Assembly (NCBI GenBank): GCA_963693085.1
Contig: OY856413.1
Span: forward strand, 749,610,056 to 749,674,055
From: Alisma plantago-aquatica
Taxonomy: Eukaryota; Streptophyta; Magnoliopsida; Alismatales; Alismataceae
Length of the DNA stretch: 64,000 nt
Reading direction: 5' to 3'
Shown here: in pieces, positions 36,064 through 47,343 of the stretch
Layout: each line of letters opens with the position of its first letter
Position numbering within the stretch: the stretch's first letter is position 1
Notes under the pieces: model-generated
What the model was told of the DNA's origin: nothing
The model's input: only the letters and a program-made list of their open reading frames with translations
The model's database searches: none
Made by a program: the position numbers and the translations under genes

Positions 36064-38868
36064 TATAACGACCACACCTCCCGGTAACCCCCAATTAAGG
36101 GAGACCAAGAGGTTAGAGTCGTTATCCCAATAAACCGGATCAAAGGTTCTACAAATAATCAATAATAATTATGAAATTCTACTATCTAAACTAAAATCTA
36201 GTATTAAAATAAAAATTTGCATACCTTTTTAAAAACTTTGGAAATCTACTTCTATCCACAACTTTGGATCTATTCTATCTAATCCTACTTGCACTTTATT
36301 TCTTATTTTCACAATGTGTCACTTTATTGTTTGTTCATTTCAGGGTTGTACCTAAAACGTCGACAAACAAAACAACGGTCAGCATATAATAATATGCCAG
36401 TATGTGAGGACAACCAAAAGTTCACAATTATGGATAACAAACTAATTATCACAACCAAGGTAATTAACAAGTCAATTTACGTTTTCATTATGTCAATCTC
36501 CACCACTTTTTCCCTAACCCTAGATTACTCTCTCTTGGGTTTGAGTTGAGGCCACCTTCTCAATCCTGAGCTTGGTGCCTAGGGTCACCTCTCATGGTGC
36601 CCTTTAGTCATGCAACATAGACCACCTTCTCATTCCCGAGCTTGGTGTCTGGGGTCACCTCTTATGGTGCCCATTGGCCTTCCCTCCCGGGCTTGACCTT
36701 TTTGCATCATCCATCAGAGTGGCATGTAGGTGCGAGAATACAAATTTATATTAAAAGGGTGATAATCATAGTGACTTTATAATTTGCAAGAATGAACATC
36801 CAACTGATAGGTTGCATTCAATGCAATTGATCATTCAGAAAACTTTTGGGAAACTATTTCGATTAATCATAATTAACCACATACCTGTCAAGATGACTTG
36901 AATGCAGAAATAATTCAACCAATCAAGAAACCAAGCAAGCACACACAAGTTGATCCTGAAAAAGGCATCCAATTTTTCTATCATTAATCATGTCATTATT
37001 ACTCCTAGTTGTTTCCTAGGGTTATTAGTCCTTTTTAGGGTTTTGAGCATTAAGGTTCCACTTCATTTTTAATACTATAAACCCTAATTTTATAAAATCA
37101 CTTACAAACCCTAATTATTTCATCTTTATTTCACAAAAGATTCTAAGTTCATCTTTTAGCAACATGAAACCCTAATTTCGGATTATAAGTACTTTTCTTT
37201 TCTTTTTCTCTTATTTAGGGTTTCTAAGCATATTAATCATCATATTAGGTTTAAAACCCTAAACCTTGCAATTCTATCTTTAAAACAGGTTAAAATTCAT
37301 CTTTGTTATTAAACAAGTTAACCATGCTCAAATTAATCTATTTGCAATATCAAATCTATCCTTGATTAACAATTAGGGTTTCTGACCACAAATTAACACC
37401 CTTTTCATCAAAATAATACACTTTTGTTAAAAGATATAGATTTAGGCTTTCAAGATATTTTTAACCTATTCCTCACATTTTTCTGATTAACTTTCATGTA
37501 TAAACTTTTCTTATCCAAGCTTTATAGCAAAAGATATGATTTTATCAAGAAAATTCATTTTTATTGATTTATTTGCTAATTTAGGAAAAACAAGGATCGC
37601 CCGATCCATGGTCCGCGGGTCCACTGAGGATCCAACGGCCTAGGATGTGCGTGCCTTTCTTGCGATCAAAAGTAAGCCAAGCGATGGAAATGTCCTTACC
37701 TGTAAAGAAGATGTAGAGGGGTATTCTCGTAAAAGACCGTGAGGTCTTCTTCAACCTTGCGCCCAAGCACCACAACTCCTGTGGTCAACCAGGGAGTTGA
37801 CTCTGGGCTTTCGACCTCCTGTGAGCATGCTAGTCGGCCAGGGAGCTTCGCCTCCCTCCATCGAACTCGACTAGGGGTTCAATTGCAGGCCACGATCATG
37901 CTGTGACCCTCTCCTACTCGCCGGACTCCGATGAGGTTTGCTGAGATGACGAGGGTGAAGGTCAGGACGAAGAGATCAATTGAAGGCATGAAAATACTTC
38001 TTGTGCTCTTCCATAGAGGTTGGGGTAGCAAAGAGGGGTGCAGGTGCCCTCTCACACCCTTCCCTATATATAGGGTCGGGGCAGGTCCCTGTCGGATTGG
38101 GAATTCTCCCAATAGGTGGCCAATCCCCTACAAAGTAGGGTTGGTTTTGTTTGTTTACCTCTTCTGAGTCCAAAGGAATCAACCTCAGGCTTGCACACTC
38201 CCTGGATCGAGAGAAAACCTGAGAGGAAAAACCCTCTATAACTCACAAAGTCCCAGTCCCAGTGGGACTTAGACGATGAGTGCCATGCATTGGATCAAGA
38301 TCCAACGGCCCTCGTTGCACGTGATCAACCAAAAGGAAATACATTTTCCTATTTGCCAAATTAATGCTAGATTTGGAGATAATTTGAGAAATTCATATCT
38401 CCTAAACCATAACTCCTCTTTATCTCAAATTTTAAGGGAAAGTTTGTCTTGACGTTATCTAGCTATTTACGAAATTTGGGAAACAAATTACAATGGATGA
38501 GAAGGCTTCCTTCTCTCCCAAGTTATCCATTAATTAATTCAAAATTAATTAGTATTTCTTTTTCCTTTGCCATTATCTTATTATTTTGGGTCCCTTGGAC
38601 CTCAAGAAATCCTTAAGGCATGGATTCCCATATTGGAGAATATTTACTTGCCTTTATCCCCTTATCTTCTCGTTTTATTTAATTAAATCTTTTTCCTTTT
38701 TATCTCTCTTTTCTTTTCAATTCGGCTCAATGGCCAACAAAGCCCATTATCAATCAATCAAGGCCATTTCACACAAAATCAATCACAAATCAAAGAAATA
38801 GATTTCATTTATTCTTTAAAAGAGAGTTACACTTTTCATTATATACTTAGGAAATTGAGGTTATAACA
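36064..38868 (-). mobile_element. SL1: solo LTR of the G1 (chromovirus) family, with TATA box at 38062-38073
   Basis: This is the reverse complement of a G1-type LTR from end to end, 2,805 bases. It is flanked by CCTTC at 36059-36063 and 38869-38873. The uninterrupted site is at 44826 in the other A1 LTR. No internal element sequence is present, so it arose by recombination between two LTRs. The end base pair at 36064-36065 is TA where TG is expected, a point change at the terminus. It is clearly more diverged from the G1 LTRs than these are from each other. Confidence 0.93.
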
Positions 38869-39583
38869 CCTTCTATGTATTTGCAACTGAGAACCATGTG
38901 GGGCTAAACCCCTCCTTTCCTTAGGATCTGGGAGTAGCCCAGGGAATCATTGTATAAAATTTCTACATGATATAGTATAAATTTCTCTTTATTCCTAGAT
39001 ATATAATTTGGATTTGGAACGACTTATCGTTGCTTGATCACCATCGATAGGATTACAGACTGATAGTTACTCCAAAAGGGGGATTAAAGGTTAGAAAATT
39101 AGAACTTGTACACTTTCCTACGCATTCCTTGGAATAGATGACGTATGGTTAGTGGGAAGGACCCAAAGTTTTCAATAATGTACCTAGAGTAAGAATAAAT
39201 TACCACAGACGTGGAATTGGCTTAGATTTAGGTAGTGAATTGCATTACGAAAGCAAGTAATTCTAACTACAGGCTTTCTATCCAGGTTAGGAGTAAGAAT
39301 TTATAGTAATTTGTTGGAAACATATATGACGAGACCCCATGGTGAAACTGGTAACCCTAAGGAATTCATTTCATTCGAACCAACCATTTTAATTTTCTAT
39401 TAGTTTTCTTTTGTTTTGTTTAAACTCAATTCAACATTTTTAACCGGCTTAGTTGATTGCACCGTAGTTAGTAGTAGTCAATGAGACTTCGTCTCCCTGA
39501 GTTCCACTTGGGCCTCACATAGGCATGTATTACTTGACGTGTGCACTTGTGTTTCTACACACGGTTTTGGCGTGTCAAGTTTT

Positions 39584-39601
39584 TGGTGCCATTTCCAGGG
39601 A
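39584..39601 (+). promoter_or_regulatory. A1 primer-binding site, tRNA-Asp type, degraded
   Basis: TGGTGCCATTTCCAGGGA lies six bases after the LTR. It matches the Athila-type site seen intact in A2 (TGGCGCTGTTGCCGGGGA) with several changes, mostly toward A and T. Confidence 0.8.
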
Positions 39602-39749
39602 GACGACAACGTTTCAACACTACGAGTGTTGCGTTCGGCCACTCTAGGATACTTTTTATTTTTCTTGTAATTTTATTTTAATCTTTTGAACTGAATTGCA
39701 AATCTTATTTATCTTTCTCAATTATTAGTACCCGTTCATACACTGTTAT

Positions 39750-40922
39750 TTGAAATTTCAAGGTACTTGTAAAGCAACAATGGGTGACGGAGCAGCAGCT
39801 GGAGAAAAGACCATATGGGAGAAGATCAAGGCATCTTCTTTGACTGCTCAGTTGGGCCTGATCAAGAAACAAGCAGTGAATGTTGCACAATACAAGATTG
39901 ATCCAGGGCTGATTGCACTAGTCAAGTTGCAGGATTTTTACAGGCATACTCATGAAGACCTGGTGGCACACATAAGAAACTTTGGGGAGTGTTGTGGCAT
40001 GGTGAAAGTGGATAAATTTCCACAGGCAGCTATTTACCTAAAGTTATTTCCATCATCATTGGCAGACAAGGCAAAAGAATGGCTATACAACCTGCCAAAG
40101 GAATTCATTGAGACATGGGAGCAGATAATTGAGGTCTTCTTTGAAAGATACTTCCCGTCGTAGAAGACCAATGAGTTGGTCCGGAAGATTTATAACTTCA
40201 AGCAACAAGATGAAGAATCATGTCTAGAGGCGTGGGAGAGATTCTAGAATATGCTTAGAAAAGGCCCTCATCATGGGATAGATCTGGAAAACCAGGCAAA
40301 GATTGTCTATTTTGGTCTTAACCATAACGAGTGTGTCACTCTGGATAGTGCAAGCACATGGTTCTTTCTCAACAACACACCATCTAAGTGCCAGGAGATA
40401 CTACAGAACATGGCTAAAAACCAATCCTGGGGTAATAAGAGTGAACGCCCAAAGCACATCAAGAGTGTGGCAGAGTCAAAGGCAATCAATGCATTGAATG
40501 AAAAACTTGATTTGATTGCTAAGAAGATATATCATAAGGAAGAAGTAGAAGAGGTAGAAAAAGTCAAGTACATGAGGAAGTAGGGGTATAGAAATAATGA
40601 AGAAGATAGTACCAATGCGATGCTGAGAAAACTGCTCCAGAAAAATGAGCTATTCATGGGACAGACATAGCAGGTTCTTCATAGCCATGGGGTATAGATA
40701 CAGAACATGCAGTATCAAATTTCTCATATTATGGAGGAGATGGCTTCAATGAAGAAGATCATTCAGCGAGAACCTACTAAGAATGCAACACTTGCGCAAC
40801 AACATCAACATGTTAAATACATCTCAGTTAACAAGGATCTAGAGCACCCTATTGAGGATATACCAGAGAAAAACATCAAACAGTTAGATACGGAATGTCC
40901 CCAAAGTTCCATACCCTCATAG
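39750..40922 (+). pseudogene. A1 gag, Athila type, broken by stops
   Basis: All blocks share one frame. The likely start is the Met at 39780 (MGDGAAAGEKTIWEK). The capsid region reads FYRHTHEDLVAHIRNFGE, LKLFPSSLADKAKEWLYN, TWEQIIEVFFERYFPS and then the RKGPHHGID stretch, the usual Athila/Tat gag order. Stops in frame lie at 40161, 40245, 40581, 40668, 40695 and 40920. No zinc knuckle is seen. The C-terminal part (MQYQISHIMEEMASMKK) could form a coiled coil. Confidence 0.87.
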
Positions 40923-40923
40923 T

Positions 40924-41803
40924 TTGTATGGACTACCAAGAGGGTGCACTATGCCACACAAGGAAGAGCATGTGAAGGTTCTACTCCGTAGTGGAGCAGC
41001 CACAATCAACAAGGAGAAGCAGGTACAAGTCAGGCCATCCATAGAAGACATGCCAAATCCTATCTCAGAAGGTGGTGTTGAAGAAAGCTTAGGGGAGGAG
41101 ACCCCCAAAGTTCCATATATTCCACCGCACAAGCACATAGAGAAACCAAGTACAGTCTGAAGCTGAGGAAAGAGCAAAGGCACTTTAGGAAGTTTCTTGA
41201 GATCTTCCAAAAGCTCCACATCAACATCCCACTGGTGGAGGCTTTAGAGAAAATCCCTGCATATGGAAGGTTCATGAAGGACAACATCAACAAGAAATGC
41301 AGGATCAAAGATACAGATGTTTGGTGTGTTGATGAAGTGGTGAGTTCTATTATTCAAGGAAAGTTGCCAAGAAAGAGGAAGGATCCAGGATGTTTCTACA
41401 TCCCTGGTTCATAGGTGGACAACAATTCCGACAAGCACAATATCACTCAGGAGCAAGCATTAACCTCATGCCTCTTGCTACTTTTCAGAAGTTGGGATTG
41501 AAGAAGCCAACAAAGACCTCCATGACAATTGAGTTGGTAGATGGATCAATTGTGAAGCCACAGGGTATATGTGAGGATGTGCTAGTTAAGGTAGACAAGT
41601 TCATCTTTCGTGTAGATTTTGTGTTCATGGATATGCCTGAGATGAAAGGATCTGAGATGCTATTGGGAAGGCCATTCCAAGCTACAACTGATGTGATCAC
41701 TGCTACTGGGCGAGGATATTTGCCACTTGGGATTGGTGATGATAGAGTGGAGTTTAAGCTTCCATCTGAATCATTAGAGCCACCCCTTGACCAACCAGGT
41801 TGA
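40924..41803 (+). pseudogene. A1 gag-protease linker and aspartic protease, frameshifted
   Basis: Bases 41161-41389 read the conserved Athila/Tat stretch before protease (LHINIPLVEALEKIP, then YGRFMKDNINKK, and LPRKRKDPGCFYIP). A frameshift near 41405 moves the protease to another frame (41390-41803). It shows SGASINLMP, then IELVDGSIVKPQGICEDV, KVDKFIFRVDFVFMDM and LLGRPF. The catalytic Asp of the D-S/L-G-A site reads His here (YHSGAS), so it would be inactive. The frame stops at 41801, and no RT follows. Confidence 0.87.
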
Positions 41804-41847
41804 AGGTATTCCTCATGTCAAGCCTAGGACATTAAACAAGGGTGTTA

Positions 41848-41867
41848 GTTGGGAGGCAACCCAACTT
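41848..41867 (+). ncRNA. A1 post-coding hairpin with AGGCAA loop
   Basis: AGTTGGG and CCCAACT pair over seven bases around the six-base loop AGGCAA, 45 bases after the protease stop. A2 has the same loop form with a different but pairing stem (60164-60181). It is probably an RNA element; its role is unknown. Confidence 0.6.
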
Positions 41868-44042
41868 TTAGATTGTTTCTTTATGTTCTTTTAATTTTAT
41901 GCACTTAGTTTTGCTTAATTTTTAGTAATTTTTTTGTAAAAATGGTACCTTGATTCATGTTTGGAAGTGTGCAGAACTTAAAAAGTCAGTACCACTAACA
42001 TCTGTGTCAGTGGCACCGAGATTTGATCATTGATTGGATCGGTTTTGGAAAGGCAGAGTCGGTGCCACTGACTTCCAAGTCAGTGCCACCGACGTCCCTG
42101 AAGATGTTCAGAAAGTTACAGGCACGTATAACTGATAAAAAGTTGGTGCCACCAAAATTTTTGATTGTTCCAGGTCCAGTGGGTGCGTCGATCCGATGAA
42201 AATGAGTGGCAGAGTCAGTTCCACTGACCTCCTAGTCGGTGCCACCAACTCTTGGCATATAGCCACCTGAAAAAGGCCGTAAACAACATCGAAACAAATT
42301 TTTAGCACCCTTTTTTATAGAGAAAAGAAGGATAAAGAATGTCACATATTAGCACCACTGCACACAAAAATGAGCCACCAATAAGAGGGATATTAGCAAG
42401 CACAACTTGATCGAATGAGCCTCCAACCATCCACCTCCACCACCCTTCAGAGCAAATGGTATCGATGTTCCACCTCTTAAGTTTGAATTTTGACTATGAG
42501 GCCATAGTCATATTTAAGCTTGGGGGTGTTGGAACAATCTTTTATCTTAGCTTTTCTTTATTTATTTTATGATGTTTTATTTTTGAAAATTTTAGTTGTT
42601 TATTGCAATTTTTTAGGATCCACAATCTATCTAGTGTAATTTGTGGAGAAGTAAATGCATGGTTTCATTTGAGAATATTAATCTCTGGGTTGGGTGCATG
42701 AAAAAAATGAGTAAATTTTAATTTTTTGTGAGACTATCTTGTGAGCAATCGAGTCACATAACTGAGGAAGTGCTTGAGTAAGTCAGCACCAGGACATTAG
42801 AACATAAATGACCATTTAATTTATCTAAGAAAAGTGATCGACAAGGATTTTTTAGCCTAAACTGATCAAACACTAACGTGACCTTAAACTAAAATTTAAG
42901 AGAGAAACCCCTTGATTACCATGTACACAGATCATTAGAGAGGGACATATGATTTTCTCTAAAGGTTTTATCTGTTAGTTGTGTGATCTCATCCACCGCA
43001 TACATCCTCTTTACACTCTACCATAAAAAGATTGAGTACATGTTATCATTATTTCTCTTGATTGCATTTACATTGCATAGTAGACCTTGCATAATAGTAG
43101 TTTATGTTTTCTTGCATTAGTGCAAAATGAAAAAAAATAGAAAACCATACATGCACAACAAAATTATGGTGCATGTCATGTAGTTGCATTACATCTTTGT
43201 TCATATAGTCACAATTGCCTTACATAAATCATATAGTATCATCATGTACTAAGTTTATTCTTCTAAAATCATAAAAAGGTAGTGACTTTTCCCATACCCT
43301 TAAAGGAAGAAGAAAATGGTATCATGATTAGAAGAAAAAAATGTAGTGTAAGCATAAGCCCAAAATAGTATGTTGAAAAAGGGCTCGAAAAAAAAAGAAA
43401 AAAAAAGATTGAATATAGTTTCAGAAAGTGAAGGAGAAAGGGCATAGTCCTACCTATATCATAAGGAAGAATTAGTACATGATGTAGTTTGTAGATATTT
43501 TGTCTTATTGTGAGATGAAATGATAGTTGCATGCATCATTCCACCTCAATGATTAGGCATTAGGTGAATTTTATAAATTCTCATCATCATAGGTTCATCA
43601 TAATTTTTGATTGAATGAATGAATTTATGTGCTCATGATTCTTCTGTATCCATCTATTTCAACCACATATTACTCTAATTGGTAGGCCACTCAGATAATT
43701 TTCTCCTCATTCCTTATTTTATCAGGAGAACTACTTCCATGTAGATGGTAGGTAGAGAAAAGAGCAACGTAGATAGGAGATCATATGATGCATCAAGTAT
43801 GAACCGAACGAGTCTATCATATTAACTGCTTTAACTGATAGTGTCTCATTGATTGGGGGGCAGATATCTTGGATAGAGATTTTTGGTCACCTATATGGCA
43901 GTTAATGTTCAGTGGTCAGTAAAGGTCAGAAGGAGGATTGAACGGTGGAGACTTTTTTGATGTACCTTATGCATTATGTCTTTTAGTTGACTTATCTCAA
44001 TCAGATCCAAAGGTGTTGTTGCTCGAGGACGAGCAAGATTTT
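41868..44042 (+). other. A1 3' interior, non-coding, with an inner motif cluster
   Basis: About 2.2 kb without a credible gene. Bases 41983-42255 hold about seven more copies of the GTCGGTGCCACTGAC motif found in the LTRs. The rest is A/T-rich with an A/G-rich stretch at 43360-43440. The segment runs up to the polypurine tract; the RT, RNase H and integrase region expected here in a full element is missing. Confidence 0.75.
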
Positions 44043-44055
44043 AGCTTAGGGGAGT
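44043..44055 (+). promoter_or_regulatory. A1 polypurine tract
   Basis: AGCTTAGGGGAGT precedes the 3' LTR. It is weakly purine-rich but in the right place. Confidence 0.7.
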
Positions 44056-45534
44056 TTGATGTACGAGTTTTAAGTTGCTTATTACATTCCTAGTTTATAT
44101 TCATTTTGTGCATTTGTTAGTCAATTCGTTGATTATACTTGCATAAATCTTTACAATTGGCTTGTATAATCTGTTTGCATCAAACTATGCTCATTTCATC
44201 GCAATTTTATTATTTTACATATTTCTCAGTTTGATACATGGTCTTTGTGCATTTTCAGGAGTTGCCAAGTAATTGAGGAGTCGGTTCCATCGACCACCCA
44301 GGTCGGTTCCACTGAGATTACGTCAGGGACAGAGCCTTGGTCGACTAAAAGAGTCGATGGCACTGACTGCACAGGTCGGTGTCACCGAAAGAGCATCAGA
44401 GAGGCGGAAGAAATATTCACATCAGCTCAGTGCCACTGACTTCCAAGTCGATGGCACTGACTTTTCCAGAGCACGATCAGATCGCGATGTCGTCGATGTC
44501 ACCGACCCTGCCGAATTTCAGCAATCTAAATTGGCCGTCCCGATCCAACGGTCCACATTGGGTGGTACCGTAAGTTGACCTAAGATTAAAAGAAGGACGG
44601 CCAGATAAAAGAAGGAAAACATGTTGCACTGTACGATGGCCAGAGAGGAGAGGGAGAGAAGCATGGAGCTAAAGGACGTCAGCTGGGAGATTTGAGTACC
44701 TTCGACGGATGATTCTACTATAGGAAGACTGAAGAACATGTATTTCTCAAGGAGGATCAACCGGAGCACCTTCTTTCCAGGGGTTACATGAACTTTCTTC
44801 ATGTTTCCCACATTTTTCTTCTCTCCTTCTATGTATTTGCAACTGAGAACCATGCGGGGCTAAACCCCTCCTTTCCTTAGGACCCGGGAGTAGCCCGGGG
44901 AATCATTGTATAAACTTTCTACATGATTTAGTATAAATTTCTCTTTATTCCTAGATATATAAGTTGGATTTAGAATGACTTATCGTTGTTTGATCACCAT
45001 CGATAGGATTACAGACCAATAGTTACTCCAGAAGGGGGATTAAATGTTAGAAAATCATAACTTGTACATTTTCCTACACGTTCCTTGGAATAGGTGATGT
45101 ACGGTTAGTGGGAAGGACCCAGAGTTTTCAATAATGCAACTAGACTAAGAATAAATTACCACAGTCGTGGAATTGGCTTATATTTAGGTAGTGAATTGCA
45201 TTATGGAAGCAAGAAATTCTGACTACAGACTTTCTATCCAGGTTAGGAGTAGGAATTTATAGTAATTCATTGGAAACATATATGACGAGACCCTGTGGTG
45301 AAACTGGTAACCCTAAGGAATTCATTTCATTCAAATAAACCGTTTTAATTTTCTCTTAGTTTTGTTTTGTTTTGTTCAAACTCAATTCAACCTTTTTAAC
45401 CATCTTAGCTGATTGCACTGTAGTTAGTAGTAGTAACTGAGACTACATCTCCCTGAGTTCGACTCAGGCCTCACATAGGCCATGAATTACTCGACGTCCG
45501 CACTTGTGTTTCTACGCACGGTTTTGGTGTATCA
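44056..45534 (+). repeat. A1 3' LTR, with motif cluster and TATA-like box
   Basis: It matches the 5' LTR without the solo LTR. The motif cluster is at 44278-44510 and the TATA-like GATATATAAG at 44953-44963. It ends TGTATCA, followed by CCCAC. Confidence 0.88.
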
Positions 45535-45538
45535 CCCA

Positions 45539-47013
45539 CCCTTGAGTTAAAAGCAATGTACTCGATCGTGAAAGGACCCTCGTGGTCCAAGAGAAGGTCA
45601 TCGCCAACAGCGTCAGGGTATGGCTATAGGACCCAAAGGCTAAGGTGTCCACAGAGAAAGAGGGCAACCAAAAAAGAAAGTAGGGGTTCCTAGATGCTCA
45701 CCTAGGCCTTAATTTGTTTGAGGTGCCGCAGAGGGTTGGGGTGTGGTCTTCATCATCGGGGTTGAGGTGCGAGAAGGTCTAGGTGAGTCATAGCTATGAT
45801 GGTGAAATTGGGAGAATAAGAGTGATGCCTGAGGTTTTGTGGTGATATACAATGCCTTATATAGGCAAGATATGGAGCATGATACCCTATGCAATATGCT
45901 ATCGAGAAAGAGGAGAGAAGCCCAATTGGGTATTTCACCAATGGACCACAAGAAGAAGTGAGTTATTGCTTGATGAAAATGTTGGAGATAGACGGATCGA
46001 ATGGTGAAGGAATCTCATCAAATGGTGGAGTAATGAAGAAGAACGCGATCGACGAAGGAATCATTGTAACTGTACTCTAGCTCCCAAATAAATCAAAGGA
46101 AGATGATAATAGTCTAGCTATCATATCATATTTTAGATTGGGCACGTCAAATTGAAACCCTTGGATCATGCATGAATAAAGGAATCAAGTAGATAACACG
46201 TGACAGGAAATTTAAACCAGAACATTAGTTTAAATACATCACATTAATAAAATCAGTTTCAAACCTAGGTCAAATCTTTGAAATTTGATTTGGAGGGGTC
46301 AAACATAGGTCAAAAGAGTTCAAATTTAAACCATAGGCAAATTATAAGGTCTAGAATATTCTTGTGAAGCTAGATTTTTTTTGGGCATATCTTAGTCGAT
46401 AACATTTTTTTAATCGAGAGAACTGCCCCTGTAGAAGCGCCACTTTTGTGACCCCCCTAGACAGTATAAAACTCTCGGGCCCCGTGTACCCCGCACACCC
46501 GGGAACCGGTTAAAGTGCACAGTTGGCCGGTCTACACGACGGGTACCATTTCATAGGTGACCACTGGGTTTCAAACCCAGGTCCCTTCATGAGGGGACAC
46601 CGTGCCAAACCACCTGAACCACTCCTCCCCGGCCGTCCATAACTTCTTTAGTGACCATTAAAAGACATTAAAAGTAATATATTTTGAAAAGGACTTTTAT
46701 TATTGAATTCTTGAGTCATCAATCTGAGCTTTACTCATTCCATAGTCACATCGTCACCTTATTAACCTCTTTCTATGATTTATGGTCATTTTGGAGATGA
46801 GAGAAAATGAAAGAGGATTAATATGAATTAATTTATTACATAATACATTTTTTAGAGAAAAAGTGAAATTGAGTCTTAATTTAAGTCTTATCATCTTATT
46901 TTCATATAAGGACCACCATTATTGGTCTTTTGCATTAAAACCCTTCAACTATTATTATTTAGGAAAAGTTCATTCTAAGTTTTAAATTGGCTTTTAAAAA
47001 TTGGGATGTGACA
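45539..47013 (-). repeat. D1: eroded minus-strand LTR related to the E1 type
   Basis: The minus-strand start is TGTCACATCCCAA at 47013, a common LTR beginning. A TATA-like box (plus strand CCTTATATAGG) at about 45855 and the GCAAGATATG after it are shared with E1 at 12950-12970. Farther right, several stretches near 46190-46370 align loosely with 13290-13470. The left part is cut by A1. It is older and only distantly like E1. Confidence 0.6.
46406..46634 (-). mobile_element. S2: tRNA-derived SINE
   Basis: On the minus strand the head reads GGGGAGGAGTGGTTCAGGTGG with an A box, and the B box is GGGTTTGAAACCCAG (46566-46580). The tail is TTCTCTCGATTAAAAAAAT. Flanks GTCGATAACAT (46395-46405) and GTCCATAACTT (46635-46645) agree at 9 of 11 bases. 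The head and tail resemble the plant Au SINE; the middle is C/G-rich, unlike D1 around it. Confidence 0.88.
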
Positions 47014-47181
47014 ACCATTGTATTGACAATTCTAATCAAATTAATGTCTTACATGACGTTAGCACCAATCCTTGATGCAATCAAATTGCTCATCTAAACT
47101 AGGTGGTTTGTCTCATGAACTAGTCATCTCACGACCATGAGCAATTCGGTTCACTCAGTGAACTGGTTGGTTCGACCCTGA

Positions 47182-47343
47182 TTCATCTAGAATTCAGCCA
47201 ATGCAATATCCAATCAACATGACACTCTGGGAGTCTAGTTAGTTGATTTGTTTCTTGCCTGGTTCATCTAGGATTCAACCAATGCAATATCCAATCAACA
47301 TGACACTCTGGGAGTCTAGTTAGTTGATTTGTTTCTTGCCTAA
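47182..47343. repeat. 81-base tandem duplication
   Basis: Two copies, 47182-47262 and 47263-47343, starting TTCATCTAG, differ at only a few bases. It is a local, fairly young duplication within older sequence. Confidence 0.93.

Larger units (their letters stand above)
35292..39577 (+). repeat. A1 5' LTR, split by a solo LTR; TATA-like at 38997-39006
   Basis: Left part 35292-36063 and right part 38869-39577 together match 44056-45534. A GATATATAAT box has its partner GATATATAAG at 44953-44963. The end is CGTGTCA before the primer region. Confidence 0.87.
35292..45534 (+). mobile_element. A1: Athila/Tat-like element with gag and protease only
   Basis: LTRs of about 1.48 kb (after removing the solo LTR) bound an interior with a degraded tRNA-Asp-type primer site, an Athila-type gag, a protease and a long non-coding 3' part. 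No RT, RNase H or integrase is present; protease is followed after about 45 bases by a hairpin that also follows gag in A2. CCCA precedes the left LTR (35288-35291) and follows the right one (45535-45538), a probable target duplication. The start is uncertain by one or two bases: TGGATG on the left, TTGATG on the right. Confidence 0.85.
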
